64,000 nt of DNA from Candidatus Dormiibacter inghamiae (lineage in GTDB: Bacteria; Chloroflexota; Dormibacteria; Dormibacterales; Dormibacteraceae): contig JAEKNQ010000059.1 of NCBI GenBank assembly GCA_016464825.1, positions 1 through 64,000 of the forward strand, written 5' to 3'. This document shows positions 16,684 to 24,636 of this stretch, one piece after another. The position numbers and the translations under genes are program-made. Position 1 is the stretch's first letter; each line of letters begins with the position of its first letter. Below the pieces are notes generated by a model. That model was not told the DNA's origin. It did not search any database and saw only the letters and a program-made list of their open reading frames with translations.

Positions 16684-17521
16684 GCCCGGCCCGCCGGCGA
16701 GAGGCGGTGGCGCACCTGAGGCAGCGCTACCAGGTCTCTGAGCGAAGGGCGTGCCGGGCGATCGGGCAGAACCGAAGCACACAGAGACGGCCGCGGCCGG
16801 TGCTGGCGCCAGAGGAGGCGCTGAGAGCCAGGCTGCGAGAGCTTCGGCCTTGTGGCCGCGCTACGGCTATCGGCGAGCCTGGGCTCAGCTGCGGTTGGAG
16901 GGCTGGCTGGTGAACCGCAAGCGGGTCCAGCGTCTGTGGCGGGAGGAGGGGTTGAGAGTTCCAGTTCAAACCATCAAGCGTCGCCGCCTGGGCCAGAGCA
17001 CGGTGCCCGCCAGTCGGCTGCGAGCTGAACGGCCGAACCAGGTTTGGGCGCTGGACTTTCTCTTCGATTCCACCGCTGACGGTCGGCCGCTCAAGGTGCT
17101 GTCACTGTGTGACGAGTTCACCCGTGAGAACCTGGCCCGGCGGGTGGGCCGCTCGGTCACCGCCGATGACGTGGTGGGGGCGCTGGAGGAGGCTCGGCTC
17201 CGGCGCGGCTCGCCGGAATGCATCCGCTGCGACAACGGGCCTGAGCTAATCGCTGCGGCCATCCGAGACTGGTGCCGCATCCAGCGCACGGCGACCTCCT
17301 ACATCGAGCCAGGTAGCCCCTGGCAGAACCCCTACGTCGAGAGCTTCAACAGCAGGGCGCGAGACGAACTCTTCGCGCGCGAGGTCTTCAACACCATCAT
17401 GGAGGCCAGGGTTCTCTTCGAGGACTGGTGCCACGTCTACAATCACCAGCGACCGCACAGCGCCCTGGCTTACCTACCGCCAGCGGTGTTCGCCGCATCG
17501 TTCACCCCGGAACCTTCATAA
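16680..17521 (+). pseudogene. IS3-family transposase OrfB, frameshifted
   Basis: The N-terminal HTH_21 part (RREAVAHLRQRYQVSERRAC, then EALRARLREL) lies in the -1 frame relative to orfA, as expected. At about 16850 the similarity jumps to another frame with LWPRYGYRRAWAQLRLEGWL and the rve integrase core: Asp in VWALDFL, Asp in IRCDNGPE and Glu in PYVESFNSR, then YNHQRPHSALAYLPP. All three DDE residues are present, but they are in a different frame from the N-terminal domain. A GTG at 16751 could start a 256-codon product lacking it. An indel in this copy is the simplest reading. Confidence 0.7.
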
Positions 17522-17544
17522 GGGGTGGACCAGTAAATGGGGTC

Positions 17545-18094
17545 CGCTCAAGCCGAAGACGCGCGTTGAGAGAAAGGAGGTGCGCGTTGCGTTCAGGTAG
17601 ATCAGGTAAAGCGGGCGGCTGAGATGTCGGCCAAGCAGCTACCGCCGCCAACTTTCGCTCACGTCGAAAGGGGTGACGGTCACCGAGACCTCGTCCGATC
17701 CAACCCTAACCACTGCCATCCGCCAGCACTCACAGGAAGTCAGCGGTTTCGTCCGAGACGGGATGCCGGCGATGATGCGCGGGATGATGGGCGGCTGATC
17801 CCAAAATCCCCTGAGTAACTGCTGCACAGGTGGGAGCGACCTGCCAGCTGATGAGGTCGAGAACGATCAGGTCAGAAGCCGACGAAGAACATCGCTGTTG
17901 CCGGATGCGTCACCGGCGTGCTGCAGGGCTTGCCGCTTTTGCGCCCGCGGATGGTGATCAGCACGTCGAGGCCCATCGGGACCCTGGCGGCCAGTAGCAG
18001 CTTCGCGATGGGTTGAAGTAGGGGCCCAACCGGGAATTGGAGTCGAATTGGCCTTCACCGCAATGCAGTCAAAAGTACTGGGAGGCCGGCCCGA
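17545..18094. other. Gap without a supported gene
   Basis: No frame shows family similarity or consistent coding character between the IS right end and the VapC remnant. Several open frames of 60-70 codons occur on both strands, as expected by chance in G+C-rich DNA. The stretch is probably decayed accessory sequence. Confidence 0.4.
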
Positions 18095-18190
18095 ATCATG
18101 GATGAGATCGAAGCCAGGAGTGTGGGCTGGTTTGACAACCGAGAAGTGCCTCCGATCCAGGGTCGCGATCGTGCCATTCTCGCTGACAGC
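18095..18190 (-). pseudogene. VapC-type PIN-domain toxin, C-terminal remnant
   Basis: The minus strand encodes GTIATLDRRHFSVVKPAHTP followed by GFDLIHD, the characteristic C-terminal end of VapC proteins (IATLDRRHFS). Nothing upstream in this frame matches the catalytic N-terminal region, so only about 30 codons survive. A near-identical IATLDRRHFS tail is also left at 22916-23032. Confidence 0.55.
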
Positions 18191-18349
18191 AGGCTGGATC
18201 ATGGCACGGAGCCCAATCCGGGCTCTCCCGAACTGACGGAGAGGACTTAACCGCACACCTGCGGCTGCAGATGCGGCTGGACTGCGACGCGCTGAAGAGG
18301 CGCGCCCCGATGGCACGCTTTGGGAGAGGCGCACGGGAGCGTCGGCCGT

Positions 18350-20077
18350 TCAGCGGTCGATCATGGGCAGTAGGAGGTGGGAGGCGTGCTCGCCACCGCC
18401 GTAAATGGTGGTGGTGCCATCGAAGACCTCGGGCGTGCGGTCCTGGGGGTCGTCGTGCAGGAACGGCCCTGACCCCTTCGACGGGAAGACCGGGTGCTGG
18501 TCGCCGCCCGGCCGCTCGAAGTCGCGGCCGCCGATGCTGAGCGCCAGGCGGGAGCCGGGCGGCAGGACGATGCAGGTCGGCCAGATCTCGACCTCGACGT
18601 GGTAGACCTGACCCGGGTCCAGCGGCTGGACGCTGGTGTGCGGGTGGTAGGGACGCCAGGGCTTGGAGCGGTTCGGATCGATCTCCCGGTGGGAGGCCCG
18701 CAGCCAGCCCTGCGCGAGCGGCGTGTGCGGGTCCACGGTGCCCTGGAACTCGACCTCGACGCCCGCGGGGTCGTAGGCCAGGAAGGTCACGAAGAGGTCG
18801 GCGTCGGTGGTGCTGGAGGCGATCGCGAGCCGCGCCGCCAGCGGCCCGGTGATCTCGGTCTCATATTCGAGCGGGTCTGACCAGAAGGCGGCCGGCTCCC
18901 CCAGCGCCTCGAAGCTGGTCTGACTCGCGGCAACCGGCTCCCAGCTCAGCCTGCGCGAGGCGGCGTCCAGGTGGATGTTGGTCCAGCGCGTGCGCTCGAG
19001 CGGCCACTCGTTCTCCTTGCGGAGCTCGAAGTGGCGGTCGGAGTACCTGATCTGCAACATCACCCGCGGCTCCCGGTCCCAGCCGTTGTCCTCGCCCTTC
19101 AGGAAGTGGTCGAGGAACCGCCTCTGGAGGTCCAGCGCGTAGGGCAGGTAGAACCACTCCTCGTGCCGCCCGGGGTGGACCTCGAGCCACTTCTGCTCGG
19201 CGGCCGACTCGGTGAAGCCCTCGAAGTTGCCGCGCTGGTGGAGTCCGAAGCCGGCCCAGCTGGCGGCCGAGATGAACGGCGTCCGGATCTTCGAGAAGTC
19301 GGCGGAGCGGGCGCGGTTCCACTCGTCGTCGAGGCCGTGGCGCCGGTTCTCGGCCGGTGTGTCGACGCGGTTCGCCAGCAGCTGCTCGTCGGCCAGGTTC
19401 TCGGGGCCGTTGACCGAGTCGTCAAGGAACGGGTCGTGGAGGCCCGGCCGGCCGTGCTGCATCGAGAGCACCTGGCGCTCGTACCAGCTCTTGCCGAAGA
19501 AGACGTTGCTAAGGATCCCCCCGTGGTGCGAGATCTCGCGGAAGTAGTCGTTGGCCCCCTCCCAGGGGATCATCGCCGCCAGGTGCGGCGGCTGCAGCCC
19601 GGCCACCCACCATTGGTTCATGGCGTAGTAGGAGATGCCGCAGAGGCCCACCTTCCCGGTGCTCCAGGGCTGGGTGCCCGCCCACTCGATGACCTCGTAG
19701 AAATCCTGGGTCTCCGGTGGCGACCAGACCTCGAGGATGCCCGGCGAGCGGCCAGCTCCGCGGGAGTCGACGCGAACGCAGGCATAGCCGGCCGGGACCC
19801 AGCGCTCGGGGTCGACGGTCTCCCAGGTCATGAAGCGGCCGCTGGAGCCATCGAGGACCTCGGGGTGAGTCTCCACCAGCCACTTCCAGAGCGGTGCGTA
19901 GTGGGCCGTCTGGTAGGGCAGTCCCTTGCCGTAAGGGCCCATGGTCAGGATCACCGGGACCGGCGCATCGCCCTCCGGCCGGTAGATGTCCGCCCGCAGC
20001 TCGATGCCGTCCCGCATGCGTATGGGGACGTCGCGCTCGATCGTCATCCCTGCCGGCGTCGCGTCCTGCTCTGGCAT
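18350..20077 (-). CDS. CocE/NonD-family (S15-like) serine hydrolase
   Basis: This is a 575-residue X-Pro dipeptidyl-peptidase/cocaine-esterase-type hydrolase. DVPIRMRDGIELRADIYRP opens the alpha/beta-hydrolase domain, RVDSRGAGRSPG and the nucleophile elbow GLCGISYYAMNQW (Ser in GISYY) follow, and HFLKGEDNGWDREPRVML leads into the C-terminal jelly-roll domain ending in LPPGSRLALSIGGRDFE. The start is placed at ATG 20077 after an AGGGGG ribosome site; the frame is open to 20113. It probably cleaves esters or amides, with no signal peptide seen. A paralogue lies at 32234. The gene stands alone among decayed genes. Confidence 0.9.
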   Translation of the reverse strand: MPEQDATPAGMTIERDVPIRMRDGIELRADIYRPEGDAPVPVILTMGPYGKGLPYQTAHYAPLWKWLVETHPEVLDGSSGRFMTWETVDPERWVPAGYACVRVDSRGAGRSPGILEVWSPPETQDFYEVIEWAGTQPWSTGKVGLCGISYYAMNQWWVAGLQPPHLAAMIPWEGANDYFREISHHGGILSNVFFGKSWYERQVLSMQHGRPGLHDPFLDDSVNGPENLADEQLLANRVDTPAENRRHGLDDEWNRARSADFSKIRTPFISAASWAGFGLHQRGNFEGFTESAAEQKWLEVHPGRHEEWFYLPYALDLQRRFLDHFLKGEDNGWDREPRVMLQIRYSDRHFELRKENEWPLERTRWTNIHLDAASRRLSWEPVAASQTSFEALGEPAAFWSDPLEYETEITGPLAARLAIASSTTDADLFVTFLAYDPAGVEVEFQGTVDPHTPLAQGWLRASHREIDPNRSKPWRPYHPHTSVQPLDPGQVYHVEVEIWPTCIVLPPGSRLALSIGGRDFERPGGDQHPVFPSKGSGPFLHDDPQDRTPEVFDGTTTIYGGGEHASHLLLPMIDR

Positions 20078-20483
20078 CACCAAACCCCCTGGGCAGGTCG
20101 AGGGACCTGCCACCGGTCTGAGTCTAGAGTGAACGGGTCTCGAGATCGGGCGACACCCGGACGCGAGCTGGCTTGATGGAGATGCAACCTCGGAACCATG
20201 TGAGTCGGGACGTTGACGAGTGCTCCGGGCGGCTCAGGCACCGGATTGGACCCAAGATTCGGCGCTCTGGCCGGCGGAACACTTTATTCCTGCCTCCAGA
20301 CGCCGCATTCGACGCTCTCAGCGCCTCCGCCCACGTTCGCTGACGATCCATCGCCGCCTCGAGGACAGCGTCGCGGGCCAACGCCCGGCGTCGAGGTCGC
20401 CCGAACTCTTTAATGCTGTTCAGCCTGGAGGGCCCGGCCGTGGCCGCCGAGCTGTGTTTGTCCATCGACGAGGGCCCCGGCGC
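20078..20483. other. Gap without a supported gene
   Basis: This lies upstream of the CocE gene on the minus strand and before the acetoacetyl-CoA synthetase remnant on the plus strand. Open frames on both strands have no recognisable family and unstructured Arg/Ser-rich composition. A CocE promoter should lie here, but no clear boxes were identified. Confidence 0.35.
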
Positions 20484-20900
20484 GATCGTCGAGGGCGCTA
20501 CTTCTCGACCTTCCCGGGCGTCTGGCGGCGCGGCGACTGGATCAAGATCGCCCCGAGGGGCGGCGCCGTCATCTACGGACGCTCTGACTCGACCATCAAC
20601 CGGATGGGGGTGCGGATGGGCAGCAGCGAGCTGTGCCGGGTGGTCGAGGAGCTGCCGGAGGTGCTCGACAGCCTGGTCGTCCCTAACCGGGATGGGTCGC
20701 GAGAGCTGCAAGCCGATGTTCGTCGTGCTGGCGCCCGACGACGTCTTCGAGATTCCAGAGGCCCCGCGCGCGCTCAACAATAAAAAGCTCGAGGTGCACG
20801 GTGCGCCGCATCCTGATGGGGGCGCCGGTGCATCAGGCTGTGAATGCCGACTCGATGAGCAACCCCTCCGCGATCGCGTACTTCGCCGAGCCGGCCCGCC
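20484..20900 (+). pseudogene. Acetoacetyl-CoA synthetase C-terminal remnant (three frames)
   Basis: Three plus-strand frames carry successive pieces of one C-terminus: YFSTFPGVWRRGDWIKIAPR and VIYGRSDSTINRMGVRMGSS, then VVEELPEVLDSLVV (frame from 20499). Next come PMFVVLAPDD and FEIPEAPRALNNKKLEVH (about 20714-20800), then RILMGAPVHQAVNADSMSNP (from 20804) and SAIAYFAE. The order matches acetoacetate-CoA ligase, an ANL-family adenylating enzyme; the GRSDSTINRMGVRMG tract is diagnostic. The adenylation core is absent and two frameshifts separate the pieces. Confidence 0.7.
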
Positions 20901-21059
20901 GGGCGCCGCTCAGCCGCCGACGGGGTCGAGCTCGCCGCTCTCGTAGGCCTCCCCGCGCTCGGCGAGCGCGCCGCCGGCGAGAGGACGGCCGAGTCCCCGA
21001 GCAGGCTCTCCAGGGCGGTCAGGGCAGCCCGGCCGCTCGCGGCCGCGTGCGCCACGAGG

Positions 21060-21230
21060 GCGCCGACCTGGAGGCCGCAGGTGGTGACGCGGGACGAGCT
21101 GGCCCCGGGGCGGCGCCTGGAGGGGCCGGCGATTGTCAGCCAGTACGACACGACCGCCTTCGTGCCGCCCAGCGCGTACGCTGAGACGGACCGCGCGGGG
21201 AACTTGGTCGGAGGCTTCGATCGTGGCTGA
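21060..21230 (+). pseudogene. Hydantoinase A / oxoprolinase subunit, C-terminal remnant
   Basis: From GTG 21081 the frame reads VVTRDELAPGRRLEGPAIVS followed by QYDTTAFVPPSAYAETDRAG and NLVGG, ending at TGA 21228-21230. LEGPAIV, Q-D-T and VPPxA-AxTDxxGNLV are the classic C-terminal end of HyuA/N-methylhydantoinase A proteins. About 50 codons survive. The several hundred upstream codons of the ATPase-like domain are gone, and no HyuB follows. Confidence 0.6.
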
Positions 21231-21484
21231 ACACTTCGAGGAGACCACCTCTCCCCGACCACCCGGAGAACGAGCTTGAACTCGGGCCGGCCCTCGAGTA
21301 CCCACGTGGGCCAGCGGTCGCAGCGGTCCCTGCTTCGATGCCACGCAGTCCTCTGTCACCGGCTCATGTTGGATCGGGCGGGGAGGCCGGCGCCGAGCCG
21401 GGGCCTCGTCAAGCCTGCGCTCGGTCCACACTCGGGGGTCGCGGGCCAGCCCCCGCCAGCACATACACGGTAGGAGGTGGACCA

Positions 21485-21913
21485 ATGCCCAAGCGGGACA
21501 GCCACCCCAAGTTGGCGGAGCTCAGGGAGCTGCCGATCGTCTCCGGCGTCGACGACAGGCGGCTAAGGACGATGACCGCCAACCTCGACACCATGACCGT
21601 GCCCGACGGAGCCGTGGTCATGACCGCTGGCCGGCGCAACGACGCCTTCTGGATCATCCTCGACGGCCGCGTGCAGATAACCATCGGCGGCCGCATCCGC
21701 GAGGGGCGGGGCCGCGGCGACGTCGTCGGGCTCCCGAGCATGTTCGCCCGCCGCGAGTCGACCGCCGACGTGGTCGCCCTGGTCGCCAGCCACCAGCACT
21801 TCAACACCCTGGTCGCCGGCCACGATGTCGCTATCCCTTTCAAGGCCGCCATCTTCGACCGACTGCGAGATGAGGTGCACCAGCTGGTGCAGGGCTCGGA
21901 GCAGGGACGTTGA
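21485..21913 (+). CDS. Small cyclic-nucleotide-binding (CNBD/CRP-fold) protein
   Basis: ATG 21485, preceded by GTAGGAGGTGG, gives 142 residues. The protein has a single CAP-like beta-roll: LPIVSGVDDRRLRTMTANLD, VVMTAGRRNDAFWIILDGRV, then the GDVVGLPSMFARRESTADVV region in place of the canonical phosphate-binding cassette. It ends in helices without a DNA-binding wing or kinase domain. The cassette lacks the usual GE-AL/RAA sequence, so nucleotide binding is uncertain. It may act as a stand-alone sensor. The open frame extends upstream to 21338, but the ribosome site fixes the start. A LivJ remnant follows immediately. Confidence 0.7.
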   Translation: MPKRDSHPKLAELRELPIVSGVDDRRLRTMTANLDTMTVPDGAVVMTAGRRNDAFWIILDGRVQITIGGRIREGRGRGDVVGLPSMFARRESTADVVALVASHQHFNTLVAGHDVAIPFKAAIFDRLRDEVHQLVQGSEQGR

Positions 21914-22126
21914 GCGGGCGCCCGATGGCCGCCGCGCTTGCCTGCCTCCTGCTGGCGGGCGCCTGCGGCCTCATCCGCCGGCACGGCGGCGAAGAGCTCT
22001 GCACCTCTGAAGATCGGGTTCATCGTGCCCCAGAGCGGTGTCTTCGCCGCCAACGGGCAGGACGAGCAGGACGGCTGGAAGGTCGCGCTCAAAGAGGTCG
22101 GTGACAGCGTCGGCGGACGGCGAATT
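21910..22126 (+). pseudogene. LivJ-type ABC binding lipoprotein, truncated and frameshifted
   Basis: A lipoprotein signal MAAALACLLLAGACGL starts at ATG 21925 in one frame. The mature start LKIGFIVPQSGVFAANGQDE, then QDGWKVALKEVGDSVGGRRI, lies in the next frame. The latter closely matches the LivJ at 26841 (IKIGFIVSLTGTFAANGKNE). The sequence ends after about 40 mature residues. It is an old partial copy of a Liv binding protein, cut short just before the toxin-antitoxin pair. Confidence 0.65.
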
Positions 22127-22149
22127 GTTCGAGGCGTCGGCGTCCACTG

Positions 22150-22584
22150 TCACCGGACGAGGGCTAGTCCGACGCCGTGAGACGCCGCGGTTAGCCTGGC
22201 GTCGAAGGTGATGAGGCGGAGTTCTGGCATTTCCCTGCTGAGCGTGACAGCTACTGCCAGGTGCCAGAGGTCAGCTCCGCGCAGCGGCCAGCGCGTCGCA
22301 AGACTGTCAATGCTTGCCCAATCAGGCTGCAGGGTCAGGCGCCGCCAAGGGCCGTTTCTCACCAGCTCGCGGGCAGTGTCCGCGAGCACGGCCGGCAGGC
22401 TGCGATCGCGCTCCAAGCGAGCCAGGACCGCAAACACCTCGGCGAAGGCGAGTGTGGACAGGAGATGGATGTCTGGCCGACGTGCAGCCGCTGTCGCGTG
22501 CGCGCTATGGAGATCTGAAATCAGTACCGAGAGCACGGCCGACGAGTCCCAGTAGACGACCTGATCCGTGCGATCAGGCGCCAC
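22150..22584 (-). CDS. PIN-domain (VapC-type) toxin ribonuclease
   Basis: The GTG start at 22584 overlaps the antitoxin stop by 11 bases and gives 144 residues. VVYWDSSAVLSVLISD holds the first acidic metal ligand, FAEVFAVLARLERD the conserved Glu, and WPLRGADLWHLAVAV and LITFDARLTAAS the later Asp residues. This is a full PIN active site. VapC toxins cleave tRNA or rRNA when the antitoxin is lost. It is the only intact VapC among several remnants nearby. An earlier in-frame start at 22620 is possible but less coupled. Confidence 0.85.
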   Translation of the reverse strand: MAPDRTDQVVYWDSSAVLSVLISDLHSAHATAAARRPDIHLLSTLAFAEVFAVLARLERDRSLPAVLADTARELVRNGPWRRLTLQPDWASIDSLATRWPLRGADLWHLAVAVTLSREMPELRLITFDARLTAASHGVGLALVR

Positions 22585-22855
22585 GATCTTCCTGAAGGGC
22601 CCTCTGCGCGTCAGCCCCAATCCTTATCGGCGGCGGAACCGCTGCTTTCACGCGCGCCGCGCCCTCGATCCAGCCCCATTTCTCCAGCCGCGAGATCCGG
22701 TGCTCGAGCGAGGTCTCCAAGTCGTTTAGTGGTGTGAGCCTGGCCACCGGCCGGCCGCGGTCGGTGATGATCCACTCCGTCCCGCGTTCGACTTCGCTCA
22801 CGAGCCGGCTGAGCTGCGCCTTTGCCTCCCGGATCCCGATCGTCAGGCTTTTCAT
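22574..22855 (-). CDS. Phd/YefM-type antitoxin
   Basis: The 93-residue protein begins LTIGIREAKAQLSRLVSEVE and WIITDRGRPVARLTPL, the Phd/YefM DNA-binding fold. The C-terminal RISRLEKWGWIEGAARVKAA region is expected to cover the toxin. It binds its own promoter and neutralises the PIN toxin whose start it overlaps. The upstream region shows TACAAT exactly six bases before the ATG, pointing to a leaderless mRNA. Confidence 0.87.
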   Translation of the reverse strand: MKSLTIGIREAKAQLSRLVSEVERGTEWIITDRGRPVARLTPLNDLETSLEHRISRLEKWGWIEGAARVKAAVPPPIRIGADAQRALQEDRGA

Positions 22856-22861
22856 GTGGTC

Positions 22862-22867
22862 ATTGTA
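22862..22867 (-). promoter_or_regulatory. -10 box for a leaderless antitoxin transcript
   Basis: On the minus strand TACAAT is followed by GACCAC and then the ATG at 22855. Six bases between the -10 box and the start codon place the transcription start at or within one base of the A of ATG. No ribosome site is present. No good -35 box was found. Confidence 0.5.
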
Positions 22868-22915
22868 GTCTGTCCGGTTCGGTTGCGACAGCTTAGTTGA
22901 GGCGGTTGATCGCCA

Positions 22916-23032
22916 TCACTGGCACGAGCTCGAAAGCGGGTACGTGTGCTGGCCAATGGCCGAGAAGTGCCTCCGATCGAGCGTTGCAATCGTGTTCGCG
23001 CCCAGGCGCTCGGCGGTCGCGAGATCAGTCGG
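22916..23032 (-). pseudogene. VapC-type PIN-domain toxin, C-terminal remnant
   Basis: The minus strand encodes DLATAERLGANTIATLDRRH followed by FSAIGQHTYP. It is the end of a VapC gene, closely similar to the remnant at 18095. The start of the gene is replaced by unrelated sequence. About 37 codons remain. Confidence 0.55.
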
Positions 23033-23188
23033 CCCGCGTGATTGCCGCGCTGGGGATCGCGGGGCCGCGTTCACGCTTGGAAGACATGCGGCTCGACGAG
23101 CTAGTGCCGATCGTCGTCGATGCCGCGGACCTCCTGTTGCGGAACCTGGGCTTCGTACAGGATCACGAGCTGGCCCGAGTCCCTTAGC
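23029..23188 (+). pseudogene. IclR-type regulator, C-terminal remnant
   Basis: The plus-strand frame reads ARVIAALGIAGPRSRLEDMR followed by LDELVPIVVDAADLLLRNLG and ends at TAG 23186-23188. It resembles the last helices of IclR effector domains (SIAGP-RL-ER--EL-P-V---A--IS--LG). No DNA-binding part is left. The assignment rests on about 45 residues. Confidence 0.4.
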
Positions 23189-23291
23189 TAGCCTTCTGTC
23201 AGCGCGGCCTGCGGCGTCCGGTTGACTATGTCGGCTGGCATACTGCTTCCGACCAGCAGAATGGCGTGCTGAGATACGGAGACGACCCCAG

Positions 23292-24578
23292 ATGGACAAC
23301 ACAACTCACCAAGAAGGAGCGACGTCTTTGCCTGAATACCTTCCTCGCAAGGATCTCGGTCAGTTCGCCCATGGCCAGTTCCGTGTGGACTACGAGGATC
23401 GCCCCGACCACGCGTTGTTGAGAGCGAAACGGATCGCGCGCGCGCGCGAGGCCATGAAGGCCGCCGGTCTCGACGCGCTGCTGGTCTGGAAGAACGAGAA
23501 TGTCCGCTATCTGTCAGGCCTGCGAGCCCAAATCATCGCTGGTAAGAGCGCGGTCCTGAACGGGTGCCTATTGCTCGCTGAAGGAGCACCCATCCTGCTA
23601 GCTTCTGGCGGCGAGGTGCAGCGCGCCACGATCGTAATGCCGTGGATCGAAGAGATCCACGCGGTGCCAATCATGGAGGCCCGTGGATTGGTGCGTGGCA
23701 TGGTGGAGTCCACGCTGAGGCCGCTCTTCGAACGTCATGGGGTCACCGGAGGGCGCATCGGTCTCGATGAGTCGGGCTATGTGCTGGTGCAGGCGCTGCA
23801 GGAGTTAGTCCCGACTGTGCAGATTGGCGATGGTGACGCGGTGATGCAGGTCGCCCGGTTGATCAAGTTCCCAGAGGAGCTGGCGATCATGGAGGAGGCG
23901 GCGGCGATCGCCGAGGCGGTGACCCAGTCTGCCATCGACGCAGTGCGCCCCGGGGTGCGGGAAACAGACGTTGTCGCCAACGCGATGCACACGCTATTCC
24001 GCCTCGGCGGTGAGCAAGCCCACGTCGATACGCCCTTCGTGGCCTCCGGTGAGCACATGGCACCGCCAAACAGAATCCCCTCGGACAAGATCATCCGCGA
24101 CGGGGACCTGGTCTTCATCGACATCGGTGCGTGCTGGTCGGGATACTACGGCGACATGGGCCGGACCGTAATCTGCGGCAAGCCCAGCCGCCGCCAGCAG
24201 GAGGTTTACACCGCAGTGCATGGCTGCCTGGCGGCCGCGACAACGACTATGAAGGCCGGGAATACCAACGACGACGTGGCCCGGGCGGTGCATGCGGTGG
24301 CGGAGGAGCATGGTCTGGGCGCCAACTTCATCAGCCTCTTCATCGGCCACGGCGTCGGCATCGGCTCCAACGAGCCGCCCTACATCGGCGAGGAACTCCC
24401 CGGCGCAGAGACTGTGATCCTCCGAGAGGGGATGACATTTGCGGTCGAACCGCTCATCTGGGTCCCGGGGATGCGTGGAGGCGCCGGTGTCAGGCTTGAG
24501 GACACCATCGCGGTCACCGCGGCGGGGGGACGTCCGCTCACCCGTACATCCTTTGATGAGACGTTGCTGCTGGCCTGA
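23292..24578 (+). CDS. M24-family metallopeptidase (Xaa-Pro aminopeptidase/creatinase fold)
   Basis: The 428-residue protein has an N-terminal creatinase domain (ARAREAMKAAGLDALLVWKN, ENVRYLSG, GKSAVLNGCLLLAEGAP) and a pita-bread catalytic domain. The five metal ligands are visible: Asp in VFIDIGACW, Asp in GYYGDMGRTV, His in FIGHGVGIGSNEPP, Glu in FAVEPLIW and Glu in RLEDTIAV. It may cleave X-Pro peptides or, like creatinase and related enzymes, other C-N bonds. ATG 23292 has only a weak ribosome site. A decayed close copy lies at 36145, and a more distant M24 protein at 48733. Confidence 0.9.
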   Translation: MDNTTHQEGATSLPEYLPRKDLGQFAHGQFRVDYEDRPDHALLRAKRIARAREAMKAAGLDALLVWKNENVRYLSGLRAQIIAGKSAVLNGCLLLAEGAPILLASGGEVQRATIVMPWIEEIHAVPIMEARGLVRGMVESTLRPLFERHGVTGGRIGLDESGYVLVQALQELVPTVQIGDGDAVMQVARLIKFPEELAIMEEAAAIAEAVTQSAIDAVRPGVRETDVVANAMHTLFRLGGEQAHVDTPFVASGEHMAPPNRIPSDKIIRDGDLVFIDIGACWSGYYGDMGRTVICGKPSRRQQEVYTAVHGCLAAATTTMKAGNTNDDVARAVHAVAEEHGLGANFISLFIGHGVGIGSNEPPYIGEELPGAETVILREGMTFAVEPLIWVPGMRGGAGVRLEDTIAVTAAGGRPLTRTSFDETLLLA

Positions 24579-24636
24579 TGCGTCAGCGAATCTGACAACA
24601 CAAGATAGGCCTTCTTCGTCCGGTGTTGGATCTCAA

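Larger units (their letters stand above)
16338..17544 (+). mobile_element. Full-length IS3-family insertion sequence
   Basis: The left end TGACCCCCGTGAACTGGTCC (from 16338) and the right end, read inward as GACCCCATTTACTGGTCCAC (from 17544), are imperfect terminal inverted repeats. They enclose orfA and orfB in the usual IS3 order, about 1.2 kb in total. No clear target duplication is visible at the edges. A closely related left end lies in the opposite orientation at 1-136. OrfB contains an extra frameshift, so this copy is probably not autonomous. Confidence 0.85.

Noticed and set aside
18971-20176. A 401-codon plus-strand open frame
   Set aside because: It is entirely antisense to the CocE-type hydrolase, whose motifs and length are intact; low-complexity Val/Arg/Gly content is typical of a shadow frame.
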